A DNA stretch of 33,479 nucleotides from Prevotella sp. (lineage in GTDB: Bacteria > Bacteroidota > Bacteroidia > Bacteroidales > Bacteroidaceae), in the NCBI GenBank assembly GCA_024690505.1, contig JAILPA010000075.1, forward strand, positions 1 through 33,479. The letters are read 5' to 3'. Under the pieces are notes generated by a model. It worked only from the letters and a program-made list of their open reading frames with translations, was not told where the DNA came from and did no database searches. Below, piece after piece: positions 8,464 to 16,068 of this stretch. The translations under genes and the position numbers were made by a program. Within the stretch, counting starts at the first letter, position 1. Each line of letters opens with the position of its first letter.

Positions 8464-8534
8464 TTCGGCGCGGGCAAACCGAGCCGCACGAACCAGGGCT
8501 GAGGCAAACCGCGCTAAGGGCATACCGCGCCGAA
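8464..8534. repeat. Inverted repeat with internal direct repeats upstream of dnaE
   Basis: TTCGGCGCGG (8464-8473) pairs with CCGCGCCGAA (8525-8534) across a 51-nt loop. The loop holds GGCAAACCG twice (starting 8473 and 8503) and a related GCATACCG. It fills most of the gap between the aminotransferase stop and dnaE start, so it could weaken read-through or be a small repeat remnant. Confidence 0.45.
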
Positions 8535-8537
8535 TGG

Positions 8538-9851
8538 CTATGCCTGGTTGTTTTCGGCAAAGACGGCCATGCGCTGGTCGAGCAGGGCGTACTGGTGGTC
8601 TTCTATGAACGATGTGCATACGCGCAGGCCCTCCTGATGGCTGCCTGTTGTGATGAGGCAGATGGCCGAGACGCCATAGTACATCAGCTCGAGGGCCAGT
8701 TGTCCGCTGGTCATGCCCTTGTAGCCAATGGTGAAGTAGAAGCCGTCGGCCACGGGCTGATCCAGGTCGCGGTCGTAGACCACATGGAATCCGTGGCGCA
8801 AGAATATCTCTTTCAGCTTACGTGCCCTGTCGCCGTAGACCTTCACCTCGTCGCGGAAGCGGTAGTCGCCGTCGCAGGCAGCCCTCATCATGGCGGCCAG
8901 GGCATATTGTGCCGAATGGCTGGTGCCCGACGACAGGGCGTAGAGCATACGAGTGCTGAACACAAGTCCGAAGGGCAGTCCCTCATAGCGCTGCGCCAGG
9001 TCGGGGAAGTGTCGGTGGAACAGCTGGTCGCTGATACACGTCACGCCGATGCGCTCGCCAGCATAGCTGAAGGCCTTGCTGCCCGATATGAGTAGCATGT
9101 AGTTGTTGGTATATCGTGCCACGGTGGGCTGGTATGGCGGTTCAAAGGGCACGCTCAGATCCTGTCGGAAGTCCATGGCGAAGTATGCCAGGTCTTCCAT
9201 CACGATGACATCGTAGTCGGTGGCCAGGCGCCCGATGGCCTGCAGTTCGTTCTCCGTCAGACACACCCACGAGGGATTGTTGGGATTAGAGTAGACGATG
9301 GCGCAGATGTTGCCGCGCTTCAGGTATGACTCTACCTTCGGGCCCAGTTTCTCACCTCGGTAGTCGTACACGTCGAAGGTCTCGTACTTCACGCCCTGCA
9401 CCTGCAGCTGCATCTTCTGCACGGGGAATCCGGGGTCGATGAAGAGCACGGTGTCCTTGCCTTTCACGGCTTGCGAACAGGTGAGGAAGCTGGCAAACGT
9501 TCCCTGCATGGAGCCACACACAGGGACGCAGCCCTCGGGCGCAATGTCAATGCCGATGAAGGCCTTGACGAAGCGCGATGCCTGCTGCTTCAGCTCGGGC
9601 AGTCCCTGAATGTCGGGATAGGAGTGGGCTATGCCGTCGCGCAAGGCTTTCACCTGAGCGTCGACGCCCACCTGAGCAGCAGGCAGACCGGGAATGCCCA
9701 TCTCCATCTTGATATATTCCACGCCGCTCTCCTTCTCGGCTTGTGCTGCCACTTGCTTCACTTCGCGTATGGTAGCCTTGGCAAAGTCCTTGATACCCAG
9801 ATTACTGACGAGGCGGTCTACTATTTCTTTCTTGATAGGGGTAGGTTTCAT
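8538..9851 (-). CDS. Fold-type I PLP-dependent aminotransferase
   Basis: 437 residues, cytoplasmic. Aspartate aminotransferase fold: MGIPGLPAA near 51-59, SYPDIQGLPELK (77-88) forming the substrate lid, GSMQGTFA for phosphate binding, SNPNNPSW (188-195), MEDLAYF with Asp220 and Tyr223, and PLP lysine Lys259 in SGSKAFSYAGERIG. The C-terminal arginine that usually binds the substrate carboxylate appears in GLRVCTSF. The substrate cannot be read from the sequence; I know the type as a conserved Bacteroidetes aminotransferase without assigned role. It is followed by dnaE 91 bases downstream and is divergent from yicC, with its own -7 box at 9881-9888. Confidence 0.88.
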   Translation of the reverse strand: MKPTPIKKEIVDRLVSNLGIKDFAKATIREVKQVAAQAEKESGVEYIKMEMGIPGLPAAQVGVDAQVKALRDGIAHSYPDIQGLPELKQQASRFVKAFIGIDIAPEGCVPVCGSMQGTFASFLTCSQAVKGKDTVLFIDPGFPVQKMQLQVQGVKYETFDVYDYRGEKLGPKVESYLKRGNICAIVYSNPNNPSWVCLTENELQAIGRLATDYDVIVMEDLAYFAMDFRQDLSVPFEPPYQPTVARYTNNYMLLISGSKAFSYAGERIGVTCISDQLFHRHFPDLAQRYEGLPFGLVFSTRMLYALSSGTSHSAQYALAAMMRAACDGDYRFRDEVKVYGDRARKLKEIFLRHGFHVVYDRDLDQPVADGFYFTIGYKGMTSGQLALELMYYGVSAICLITTGSHQEGLRVCTSFIEDHQYALLDQRMAVFAENNQA

Positions 9852-9880
9852 TGTACGAGTCGTTGGTTGTTTACAAAGCG

Positions 9881-9888
9881 CAAAGGTA
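9881..9888 (-). promoter_or_regulatory. Putative -7 box for the aminotransferase gene
   Basis: The minus strand reads TACCTTTG, matching TAnnTTTG, 30 bases upstream of the ATG at 9849-9851. No TTTG is present at the expected upstream distance. The leader would be about 20-25 nt. Confidence 0.55.
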
Positions 9889-9927
9889 ACGAAAAAAAAC
9901 GAATCGGGGAAAGAATTACCGTTAAAT

Positions 9928-9959
9928 TTTGGCCGTCTGCGAAAATCTTGTTACTTTTG
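9928..9959 (+). promoter_or_regulatory. Putative promoter for yicC-gmk-nadD
   Basis: TTTG at 9928-9931, 20-nt spacer, TACTTTTG at 9952-9959. Both elements match the Bacteroidetes pattern exactly and the spacing equals that of the GH51 promoter. The leader would be about 115 nt to ATG 10080. Confidence 0.7.
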
Positions 9960-10079
9960 CAGCTGACTTTTCGACAAGACAAAAGCAGACATGAATAATA
10001 ACAATACAGGAGGTCTGTGACTCTATTTATATTGCAGAAAGCAAACAACAATCAAAATATCTCAAAACTTCAAACCAGA

Positions 10080-10955
10080 ATGATACAATCAATGACTGGC
10101 TACGGCAAGGCTGTCGTAGTGTACAATGACAAGAAGATTAACGCGGAGGTGAAGTCGCTCAACTCAAAGCAACTTGACCTTCAGACACGCATCGCACCGC
10201 TCTACCGCGAGAAGGAGATGGAGATACGCCAGATGATAGCCACGGCTGTGGAGCGCGGCAAGGTGGACTTTGCCCTGTGGATCGAGAAAGACACCGGCGT
10301 GGATGCAACCCCCATTAACGCCCTCCTGGTGGAGAACTACTACCACCAGCTGAAGGACGTAGTCCAACGCGTAGGCATCCCCGAGCCGCAGGACTGGCTC
10401 TACACGCTGACGCGGATGCCCGACGTGCTGGCCAAGAGCGACACCGAGGTGCTGACCGAGGAGGAATGGGTGGCCGCACGTCAGGCCGTGAGCGCTGCCC
10501 TCAAGGCCCTGGTCGACTTCCGCAACCAGGAGGGAACAGCCCTCGAGAAGAAGTTCAGCGAGAAGATTGACAACATTGAGCGCCTTCTTGCCGAGATAGA
10601 ACCCTACGAGAAGAGCCGCGTGGAGAAAATCCGCCAGCGCATCGTGGACGGCCTGCAGCAGATTCCCGGCGTGGAGTACGACAAGAACCGCCTGGAGCAG
10701 GAACTCATCTACTACATCGAGAAGCTGGACATCAGCGAGGAGAAGCAGCGCCTGACCAACCACCTGGCCTACTTCCGCGAGACGATGGCCAACGGCCACG
10801 GGCAGGGCAAGAAGCTGGGGTTCATTGCCCAGGAGATGGGCCGCGAAATCAACACCACCGGCTCGAAGTCGAACCTGGCCGAGATGCAGAACATCGTCGT
10901 GCAGATGAAGGACGAGCTGGAACAGATCAAGGAGCAGGTGCTCAACGCGCTGTAG
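10080..10955 (+). CDS. yicC: YicC family endoribonuclease
   Basis: 291 residues from ATG 10080; the open frame reaches back to 10017, but the family begins MIxSMTGYG, which here is MIQSMTGYGKA. Domains: YicC N-terminal region (about 1-155; KKINAEVKSLNSKQLDLQ, REKEMEIRQMI) and the C-terminal DUF1732 region (about 205-291; GVEYDKNRLEQELIYYIEKLDISEE and the near-terminal GREINTTGSKSN). E. coli YicC (287 residues) was characterised as an RNase; the cellular role here is unknown. It is followed by gmk after 60 bases and then nadD, a gene order common in Bacteroidetes, and probably one transcript. Confidence 0.9.
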   Translation: MIQSMTGYGKAVVVYNDKKINAEVKSLNSKQLDLQTRIAPLYREKEMEIRQMIATAVERGKVDFALWIEKDTGVDATPINALLVENYYHQLKDVVQRVGIPEPQDWLYTLTRMPDVLAKSDTEVLTEEEWVAARQAVSAALKALVDFRNQEGTALEKKFSEKIDNIERLLAEIEPYEKSRVEKIRQRIVDGLQQIPGVEYDKNRLEQELIYYIEKLDISEEKQRLTNHLAYFRETMANGHGQGKKLGFIAQEMGREINTTGSKSNLAEMQNIVVQMKDELEQIKEQVLNAL

Positions 10956-10966
10956 CACTTCTCCGA

Positions 10967-10981
10967 CTCCCCCCGAAGGGG
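10967..10981. repeat. GC-rich palindromic element, yicC-gmk gap
   Basis: CTCCCCCCGAAGGGG, an imperfect C-run/GAA/G-run hairpin just after the yicC stop. The same core in opposite orientation lies in the first codons of gmk (11057-11084), so the pair could fold across the gmk start. Confidence 0.55.
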
Positions 10982-11015
10982 CAGATATTTGGAAACGTAA
11001 GAATAAAAGGAAACC

Positions 11016-11645
11016 ATGAATAATCCCAAAACCATCTCACCGAACGCGCCAGCAGCTTCCCCCCTTCGGGGGAACCGGGGGAGGCTTATAATCTTCTCGG
11101 CCCCCAGCGGCAGCGGCAAGTCGACCATCGTGCAGTGGCTGATGCAGGAGCATCCTGAGCTGAAGCTTTACTTCTCCATCTCGTGCACATCGCGTGCACC
11201 CCGTGGCACCGAACAGAACGGCGTGGAGTATTTCTTTCTGACGCCCGAGGAGTTTCGCAAGAAGATTGAGAACGACGAGTTCCTGGAGTACGAGGAAGTC
11301 TACCAAGACCGCTTCTACGGCACCCTGAAGGCACAGGTGGAACGGCAACTGGAGGCAGGACAGAACGTGGTGTTCGACGTCGACGTGAAGGGCGGCGTGA
11401 ACATCAAGCACTTCTATGGCAAGCGGGCCATGAGCCTCTTCATCCAGCCCCCGTCCATCGACGAGCTGCGCCGCCGCCTCGAAGGCCGTGGCACCGACAC
11501 CCCCGAGGCCATTGAGAACCGCCTGGCCAAGGCCGAGTACGAACTGACCTTTGCACCGCAGTTCGACCACACAATCGTGAATGACGACCTGGAGACAGCC
11601 AAACAGGAGACCCTCCGACTGGTCGCTCGTTTCCTCAACGCCTGA
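11016..11645 (+). CDS. gmk: Guanylate kinase
   Basis: 209 residues. It phosphorylates GMP to GDP with ATP in the cytoplasm. P-loop APSGSGKST at 29-37, GMP-binding SCTSRAPRGTEQNGVEY (56-72), the VFDVDVKG segment and the lid with RRRLEGRGTDTPEAIENRL are all present. The first about 22 residues (MNNPKTISPNAPAASPLRGN) are an unusual Pro/Ser/Asn-rich extension encoded partly by a GC-rich palindromic element; family members usually start right before the LIIFSAPSGSGK strand. No in-frame ATG, GTG or TTG lies between the repeat and the P-loop strand, so the extension appears to be truly translated from ATG 11016. nadD follows after 62 bases. Confidence 0.95.
   Translation: MNNPKTISPNAPAASPLRGNRGRLIIFSAPSGSGKSTIVQWLMQEHPELKLYFSISCTSRAPRGTEQNGVEYFFLTPEEFRKKIENDEFLEYEEVYQDRFYGTLKAQVERQLEAGQNVVFDVDVKGGVNIKHFYGKRAMSLFIQPPSIDELRRRLEGRGTDTPEAIENRLAKAEYELTFAPQFDHTIVNDDLETAKQETLRLVARFLNA
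11057..11084. repeat. GC-rich palindromic element inside the 5' end of gmk
   Basis: TTCCCCCCTTCGGGGGAA forms a hairpin of about 7 bp with a very short loop, followed by a second G-run. It is read through by gmk and encodes SPLRGNRG. It is related in inverted orientation to 10967-10981 and in style to the elements at 14488, 23292 and 33401. Confidence 0.6.
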
Positions 11646-11707
11646 CCCGCCCGTCCAGTATGCTGCGTTGCCAACGCAACACACACCGACAAACAACACC
11701 AGCAACC

Positions 11708-12283
11708 ATGCGGATAGGTATCTTCGGAGGTTCGTTCAACCCCATCCACACAGGCCACATTGCCCTGGCCCGACAGCTACGACGACAGGCGTGGCTCGAC
11801 GAGGTATGGCTGATGGTGTCGCCACAGAACCCGATGAAGCCCGCCGCAGAACTGCTCGACGACCAGCTGCGCTACCAGATGGCCCGCATAGCCCTGCACG
11901 GCGAAGAGGGCATCGTGGCCTCCAACTACGAGTTGCACCTGCCACGTCCCTCCTACACGTGGAACACGCTGGAGCATCTGAGCCAGGACTACCCCCAGCA
12001 CACCTTTATATTATTAATAGGTGGCGACAACTGGGCGCTGTTCCACCATTGGTACAGGGCCGACGACATTCTGAGCCATTATGAAATAGTGGTCTATCCC
12101 CGCCGCGGCAACGACATCAACCGCGCCACCCTGCCCCCCGGCGTGTGCGTGGTGGATACCCCCCTGCTCGACATCTCAAGCACCGACGTCCGTCAGCGTG
12201 TGGGCAGGGGCGAGAGTATAGAAGGGATGGTGGCAAAGGAAATAGAGCCGCTGGTGAAACGGCTCTATTATGATTTCTCATAA
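11708..12283 (+). CDS. nadD: Nicotinate-nucleotide adenylyltransferase
   Basis: 191 residues from ATG 11708 (MRIGIFGGSFNPIHTGH); the frame is open back to 11660 but the family motif fixes the start. It converts nicotinate mononucleotide plus ATP to deamido-NAD in NAD synthesis. Nucleotidyltransferase fold motifs are complete: GGSFNPIHTGH (7-17), the SPQNPMKP loop, FILLIGGDNWALFHHWYRADDI region, and ISSTDVRQRV near the C-terminus for ATP phosphate binding. It is the last gene of yicC-gmk-nadD. An AT-only run of five codons at 12005-12019 stands out against the GC-rich gene but encodes the expected hydrophobic strand. Confidence 0.95.
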   Translation: MRIGIFGGSFNPIHTGHIALARQLRRQAWLDEVWLMVSPQNPMKPAAELLDDQLRYQMARIALHGEEGIVASNYELHLPRPSYTWNTLEHLSQDYPQHTFILLIGGDNWALFHHWYRADDILSHYEIVVYPRRGNDINRATLPPGVCVVDTPLLDISSTDVRQRVGRGESIEGMVAKEIEPLVKRLYYDFS

Positions 12284-12407
12284 ACAGCTGCTTTCTGCTA
12301 AACACACAACTCAACGTCCTGAATTTGTCTTTGTTGTGTTTTGCGGACTGCAATAAAATAGAGCAAGCTATGCACTGCTTGTTGAGCTTCTTTTTCACCC
12401 CCCTACT

Positions 12408-13430
12408 CTATTTGAACTTCTCCTTGCCCGTGGCAATGCGGAAGCGGCGGGCAGCAGACTTAAAGATGAAGGCGAAGTTGCCGTAGCGCAGGTTCAGCCA
12501 CAGCTCCTCCATCGAGCGCCCCACCTTCGTCAGCGGATAGCCCCACCCGTTGGCCTTGTACATGCGTTTCCAGTAGCCCGCCTCTTCGATGACGTAGCGC
12601 GGATGGCGCAGGGGGAACTGCAGGTCGTAGCGCTTCATGGTGAAGAGCTGCTTCAGGCGTCGCGGCATGGTCTTGAACTCGGAGTAGTGGGCCGAATCGG
12701 CTGAGGCACCTATGTTGTTGATCATGTTCTTCGACGGCATGATGGCCAGGCCGCTGTTGAAGAGCATCGTGGCCCAGAACACGCTCTCGAACTGTGGCTG
12801 TCCGCTGTCGCGATGGTCGCGGCACATGCGAATGAAGCTCTTCCTGTAGCCTCGCTGACGAATGAGGGCGTCGAGCTGGCTCACGGCCTCGGGGTCGTCG
12901 AGGAAGCTGTACGTCTTGTCCCACTGCTGAACCACTCGCCGCCACGAGGCCCAGCCCCAGATGCTGAAGGCCGAGGTAAAGAAGTAGTCGTAGGGCATGT
13001 CGGGCGTCTGTTCGTCTACGTTGAATCCGGCCACCATGGTGATGCGCTCGTCGTTCTCGTAGCGGTCGAGCATCTCCTTGCAGAAGGGGAAGAATGACTG
13101 CGACGGCACCACGTCATCCTCGAGCACGATGCACTTCTCGGCCAGCGAGAAAGCCCACTGATGGCTGGTGTAGCCGGCCACCATGCACCCCAGGTTTTGC
13201 TCCTGGTAGTTGCGGTGAACGTCGCATTCCCAGTCGATGTTCTCGTCGCTCACTATCTGCCGGCAGGCTTCTATGCCAGCCATGTCGCGCTCGCCACGGG
13301 GGCCGTCCTGGAAGAGGAAGAGGCGGCTGGGACGGGCTTTCTTCACCTCGTTGAATACTTGCTGGAACGTGTCGTTGCGAGTGAAGAAGAGCAGCAGCAC
13401 GGCTATGTCGTTAAGGGCAGGATGTTTCAT
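12408..13430 (-). CDS. Glycosyltransferase, GT-A fold with EDD motif
   Basis: 340 residues, no signal peptide or clear membrane helix. The N-terminal half has a nucleotide-sugar transferase layout: VLLLFFTRND (11-20), FLFQDGPRGERD (38-49), NLGCMVAG, then IVLEDDVVPSQSFF with the metal-binding EDD at 104-106. After it come MVAGFNVDE and a WGWASWRR segment. The pattern resembles the HlpA-like / GnT-I-related proteins found in Bacteroidetes polysaccharide clusters. The basic, aromatic C-terminal third may hold the acceptor site or membrane contact. It should add a sugar to a surface polysaccharide; donor and acceptor are unknown. Last gene of the six-gene operon, 15 bases after the acyltransferase. 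Confidence 0.8.
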   Translation of the reverse strand: MKHPALNDIAVLLLFFTRNDTFQQVFNEVKKARPSRLFLFQDGPRGERDMAGIEACRQIVSDENIDWECDVHRNYQEQNLGCMVAGYTSHQWAFSLAEKCIVLEDDVVPSQSFFPFCKEMLDRYENDERITMVAGFNVDEQTPDMPYDYFFTSAFSIWGWASWRRVVQQWDKTYSFLDDPEAVSQLDALIRQRGYRKSFIRMCRDHRDSGQPQFESVFWATMLFNSGLAIMPSKNMINNIGASADSAHYSEFKTMPRRLKQLFTMKRYDLQFPLRHPRYVIEEAGYWKRMYKANGWGYPLTKVGRSMEELWLNLRYGNFAFIFKSAARRFRIATGKEKFK

Positions 13431-13445
13431 AGTTTCTAAAAAAGT

Positions 13446-14528
13446 TCAGGAGTTATGAGGTTTTGATGTCGTTTTTCCACAGGTAATGAGTCGCCATAGC
13501 AGCAGTCGCACTTTGTCAATGAGGATGCTGCCCACAAACACGGCCACGATGAGCAAGGCGGCATAGACGATGAACGTGAGGCGCGACTCGCCGTAGAACC
13601 ACTTCTGGATGGAGCCGTCGTAGTATCTGTAGAGGAAATTGTTGCTGTGGGTCAGATAGATGGCGAGTGCCGAAATGGCAACCCAGTTCACCAGACGGCT
13701 CTTCAGCGACAGCTTGCTGAAGAATAGCAACAGGAACGTGGCCGACAGGATGGTAGTGGGCGAGTTGTAGAAATAGAGCACGCCACCCAGGCCAAACTTC
13801 CAGCGGGCCACAAACACCACGGCAGTAACTGCGACAACGATGCCCAGGCAGATGCAAAGGTCGGTGCGACGGCTGAACTGCGTGAACGCCGGACGGTGAA
13901 TGTGCATATAGCGGGCCAGCAGGTAGAGGCACATAAACGATGGCAACGAGTAGCCGGCATTGAGCCACGTAACGGCCTCAAACACCCATCCGAAGACAAA
14001 CTGGAAACCGAAGATGAGGCAAAGCGTGGTGGCGAACTGGCGCCGCGAAGCATGTTCAACAAAGCTGTTCAGCACCGGGGCAAAGAGGTAGAGCCCCAGG
14101 TAGCACTTCACAAACCAATAACTGCCATCGTCGAGCAGCAGCACCGTCTTCACGGCCTCGATGGCCGAGCAGGGCATCTGGCCGGCCACAGCATATTCTG
14201 CCAGCAAGCAAAGCACGCCGAAGAACAGCAGCTGGAACAGAAGCTCGGCCAGGCGCGAGAAGCGTGGACGAATGCCATACCAGCCCGAGAGCATCACAAA
14301 CAGGTCGACACCCATGATGGATGCACTGCGCGAGAACATCTGCAGCAGCGACGACGAGGGATTGGCATTGATGGCGGCAGCATCGGGAAAGGGCAAGGCA
14401 CGGTAGCTGGCATGTATGACGAGAATCAGCAGCATGGCCACGATGCGCAGCAACTCCATGTTGCTGTCGCGCCTCTTCGTTGCTGCGCCCCCAGGGGGGA
14501 GGGGTGCGGTGTATGCGTTGCTTTTCAT
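13446..14528 (-). CDS. Acyltransferase family 3 membrane protein (O-acetyltransferase)
   Basis: 360 residues with about ten hydrophobic segments. The N-terminal motif RRDSNMELLRIVAMLLILVIHASY matches the membrane-bound acyltransferase 3 (OafA/WecH-like) family, with the helix-1 histidine (His39) in the expected place. It would O-acetylate (or succinylate) a surface glycan at the inner membrane. ATG 14526-14528 overlaps the flippase stop as ATGA, which supports this start and translational coupling. Residues 7-18 (TAPLPPGGAATK) are encoded by a GC-rich palindromic element, so the first about 18 residues look like a late addition. Family proteins normally begin just before the SNxELLR motif. 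Confidence 0.88.
   Translation of the reverse strand: MKSNAYTAPLPPGGAATKRRDSNMELLRIVAMLLILVIHASYRALPFPDAAAINANPSSSLLQMFSRSASIMGVDLFVMLSGWYGIRPRFSRLAELLFQLLFFGVLCLLAEYAVAGQMPCSAIEAVKTVLLLDDGSYWFVKCYLGLYLFAPVLNSFVEHASRRQFATTLCLIFGFQFVFGWVFEAVTWLNAGYSLPSFMCLYLLARYMHIHRPAFTQFSRRTDLCICLGIVVAVTAVVFVARWKFGLGGVLYFYNSPTTILSATFLLLFFSKLSLKSRLVNWVAISALAIYLTHSNNFLYRYYDGSIQKWFYGESRLTFIVYAALLIVAVFVGSILIDKVRLLLWRLITCGKTTSKPHNS
14488..14509. repeat. GC-rich palindromic element in the acyltransferase 5' end
   Basis: A C-run/G-run palindrome (CCCCCAGGGGGG) followed by AGGGGTGCGG. It is translated as part of PLPPGG in the acyltransferase. It resembles the GC-rich elements near gmk and at 23292 and 33401. Confidence 0.55.
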
Positions 14529-15976
14529 TCAATCTTCTTTTTAGTGATGAACACGATGGTCTCGCGGAAGATAGTGGAACCAAGGAGCCACAGGGCAGCA
14601 CAATAGGCCACACCCACAGCCACCACCTTCACGCCCAAGGAAAGGTAGACATTGGAGATGTCGCCCGTGAGGAACCATACGCCAACGACAATGGCTGCCG
14701 ACAGCAGGGCATAGGGAGCCACATCGACAACAGCCTCGCGAAGGCTCAGGCTTATCTCGCTGTGGGAGAACCAGAACCACACGGCCAGCCAAGCAATGTT
14801 CACCGCAGCAAACACCACCACCATGTGGCTGATGCCATAGGGCACACAGAGCCCGATGCCTAAGAGCTGGGTGAGGCACAAGCCAATGGTGCACCACATG
14901 TAGGTGGCCGACCGGCCGCGACTGACGAGCAGGTTGGAGAAAAGATAGCTGACGGGCATCACAGCCCCTGCAAGGCAGATGACGCGCAGGATGTGGGCAC
15001 TGGCAAGCCATTTCTCGGTAATCAAGATGACGATAAATTCCTCACTGATGAGCGCCAGGGTGAGCATGGCAGGGAAACTGACGAACGCCGTGAAGCGCAA
15101 CAGCTTGCGGAACACCTGCTTCTGGCGCTGACGGTCGTCATCGGTCTTCGTCAGCACGGGCTGCGCAATGCTGTAGAGCATGTTGGTGATAAGCGAATGG
15201 CCCATGGTGTTCCACTTGTTGGCCTGGGTGAAGTTGCCCACGTCGGCAGCCAAGTAGTAACGGCCCAACAGTACCGACAGGTAATTGGTGTTGACGGAAG
15301 TGACGATATTGGTAACGATGAGCTTGCTGCTGAACCCGATGATGTCCTTGATGGGGCTCAGGTCGACGTTCAGCGTAGGCCTCCAACCCGAGAACCAGTA
15401 GTTGAGCACGCTCACCGAGAGGGTGAAGACGATGTTCTGAGTGGCCAGACCCCAGTAGGCATAGCCCTGATAGGCCATGACGATGCCCACCACACCCGAG
15501 AGGGCCATCGACACAAGCGCGATAATGCTGCTCTGGCGTACCATCATGTTGCGGAAGATGTAGGCACGGGGGGCAATGCTGAAACTGACGAAGAGGAAAC
15601 TGAGAAACGAGTAGCGGGCCAGCGCCGTGAGCCGCGGTTCGCCATAGAAACGGGCTATCAGCGGGGCGGCAAACCAGAAAAGCAGGTAGAAGGCAATGCT
15701 GGTGAGTACCGACGTCCAGAACACGGCGTTATAGTCGCGCTGCGTCACCTCTTTCCTGCGGTTCAGGGCAGCAATGAAGCCACCTTCCTGCATACAGGCG
15801 GCAATGGCTGAGAAGATGGCCAGCATTCCCACCATGCCATAGTCGGCCTGGCTGAGCTTGCGGGCCAGCACAATGCCGAAGACAAGCCCCAACAACTGCT
15901 GCAAGCCATTGCTGAAACCGCCCCAGAGCAGTCCCCTCGCGGTCTTTTCCTTCAGTGTCTCCTGTCGCTTTGCCAT
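14525..15976 (-). CDS. Lipopolysaccharide/O-antigen flippase, Wzx-like
   Basis: 483 residues with about 12-14 hydrophobic segments. The opening (TARGLLWGGFSNGLQQLLGLVFGIVLAR, then LSQADYGMVGM) is characteristic of the WzxC-type polysaccharide exporters of the MOP superfamily. The central part has the usual INLSKW-like region (TNIVTSVNTNYLSVLLGRYY and NFTQANKW). It should flip undecaprenyl-linked oligosaccharide to the periplasmic side of the inner membrane. It is separated from the upstream phosphotransferase gene by a 65-base gap filled with heptamer repeats and overlaps the acyltransferase start by 4 bases. The start is ATG 15974-15976. Confidence 0.9.
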   Translation of the reverse strand: MAKRQETLKEKTARGLLWGGFSNGLQQLLGLVFGIVLARKLSQADYGMVGMLAIFSAIAACMQEGGFIAALNRRKEVTQRDYNAVFWTSVLTSIAFYLLFWFAAPLIARFYGEPRLTALARYSFLSFLFVSFSIAPRAYIFRNMMVRQSSIIALVSMALSGVVGIVMAYQGYAYWGLATQNIVFTLSVSVLNYWFSGWRPTLNVDLSPIKDIIGFSSKLIVTNIVTSVNTNYLSVLLGRYYLAADVGNFTQANKWNTMGHSLITNMLYSIAQPVLTKTDDDRQRQKQVFRKLLRFTAFVSFPAMLTLALISEEFIVILITEKWLASAHILRVICLAGAVMPVSYLFSNLLVSRGRSATYMWCTIGLCLTQLLGIGLCVPYGISHMVVVFAAVNIAWLAVWFWFSHSEISLSLREAVVDVAPYALLSAAIVVGVWFLTGDISNVYLSLGVKVVAVGVAYCAALWLLGSTIFRETIVFITKKKIE

Positions 15977-15984
15977 CGATAAAG

Positions 15985-16068
15985 TCTAAACTCTCAGCTT
16001 AAAACCATAAACTCTCAACCCTAAACTCTAAACCCTAAACCCTAAACTCTCAGCTCTAAACTCTCCAC
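15985..16068. repeat. Twelve in-phase degenerate heptamers at a gene junction
   Basis: On the plus strand the stretch divides into twelve consecutive 7-base units of the type YCTMAAC (TCTAAAC, CCTAAAC, TCTCAGC, TCTCAAC and close variants) without a phase break. It fills the gap between flippase and phosphotransferase genes and runs 27 bases into the latter, encoding its last eight residues (VESLELRV) and its TAG stop. Confidence 0.85.

Noticed and set aside
12005..12019. AT-only codon run in nadD
   Set aside because: It encodes the expected hydrophobic strand FILLI in frame; no sign of insertion or frameshift.
12360..12399. Possible terminator after nadD (AGCAAGC...GCTTG then TTCTTTTT)
   Set aside because: Only a 5-bp stem with an 8-nt loop; too weak to call despite the T-run.
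15985..16068. Telomere-like CCCTAAA units
   Set aside because: The similarity to plant-type telomere repeats is coincidental; the units are degenerate and internal to a bacterial operon.
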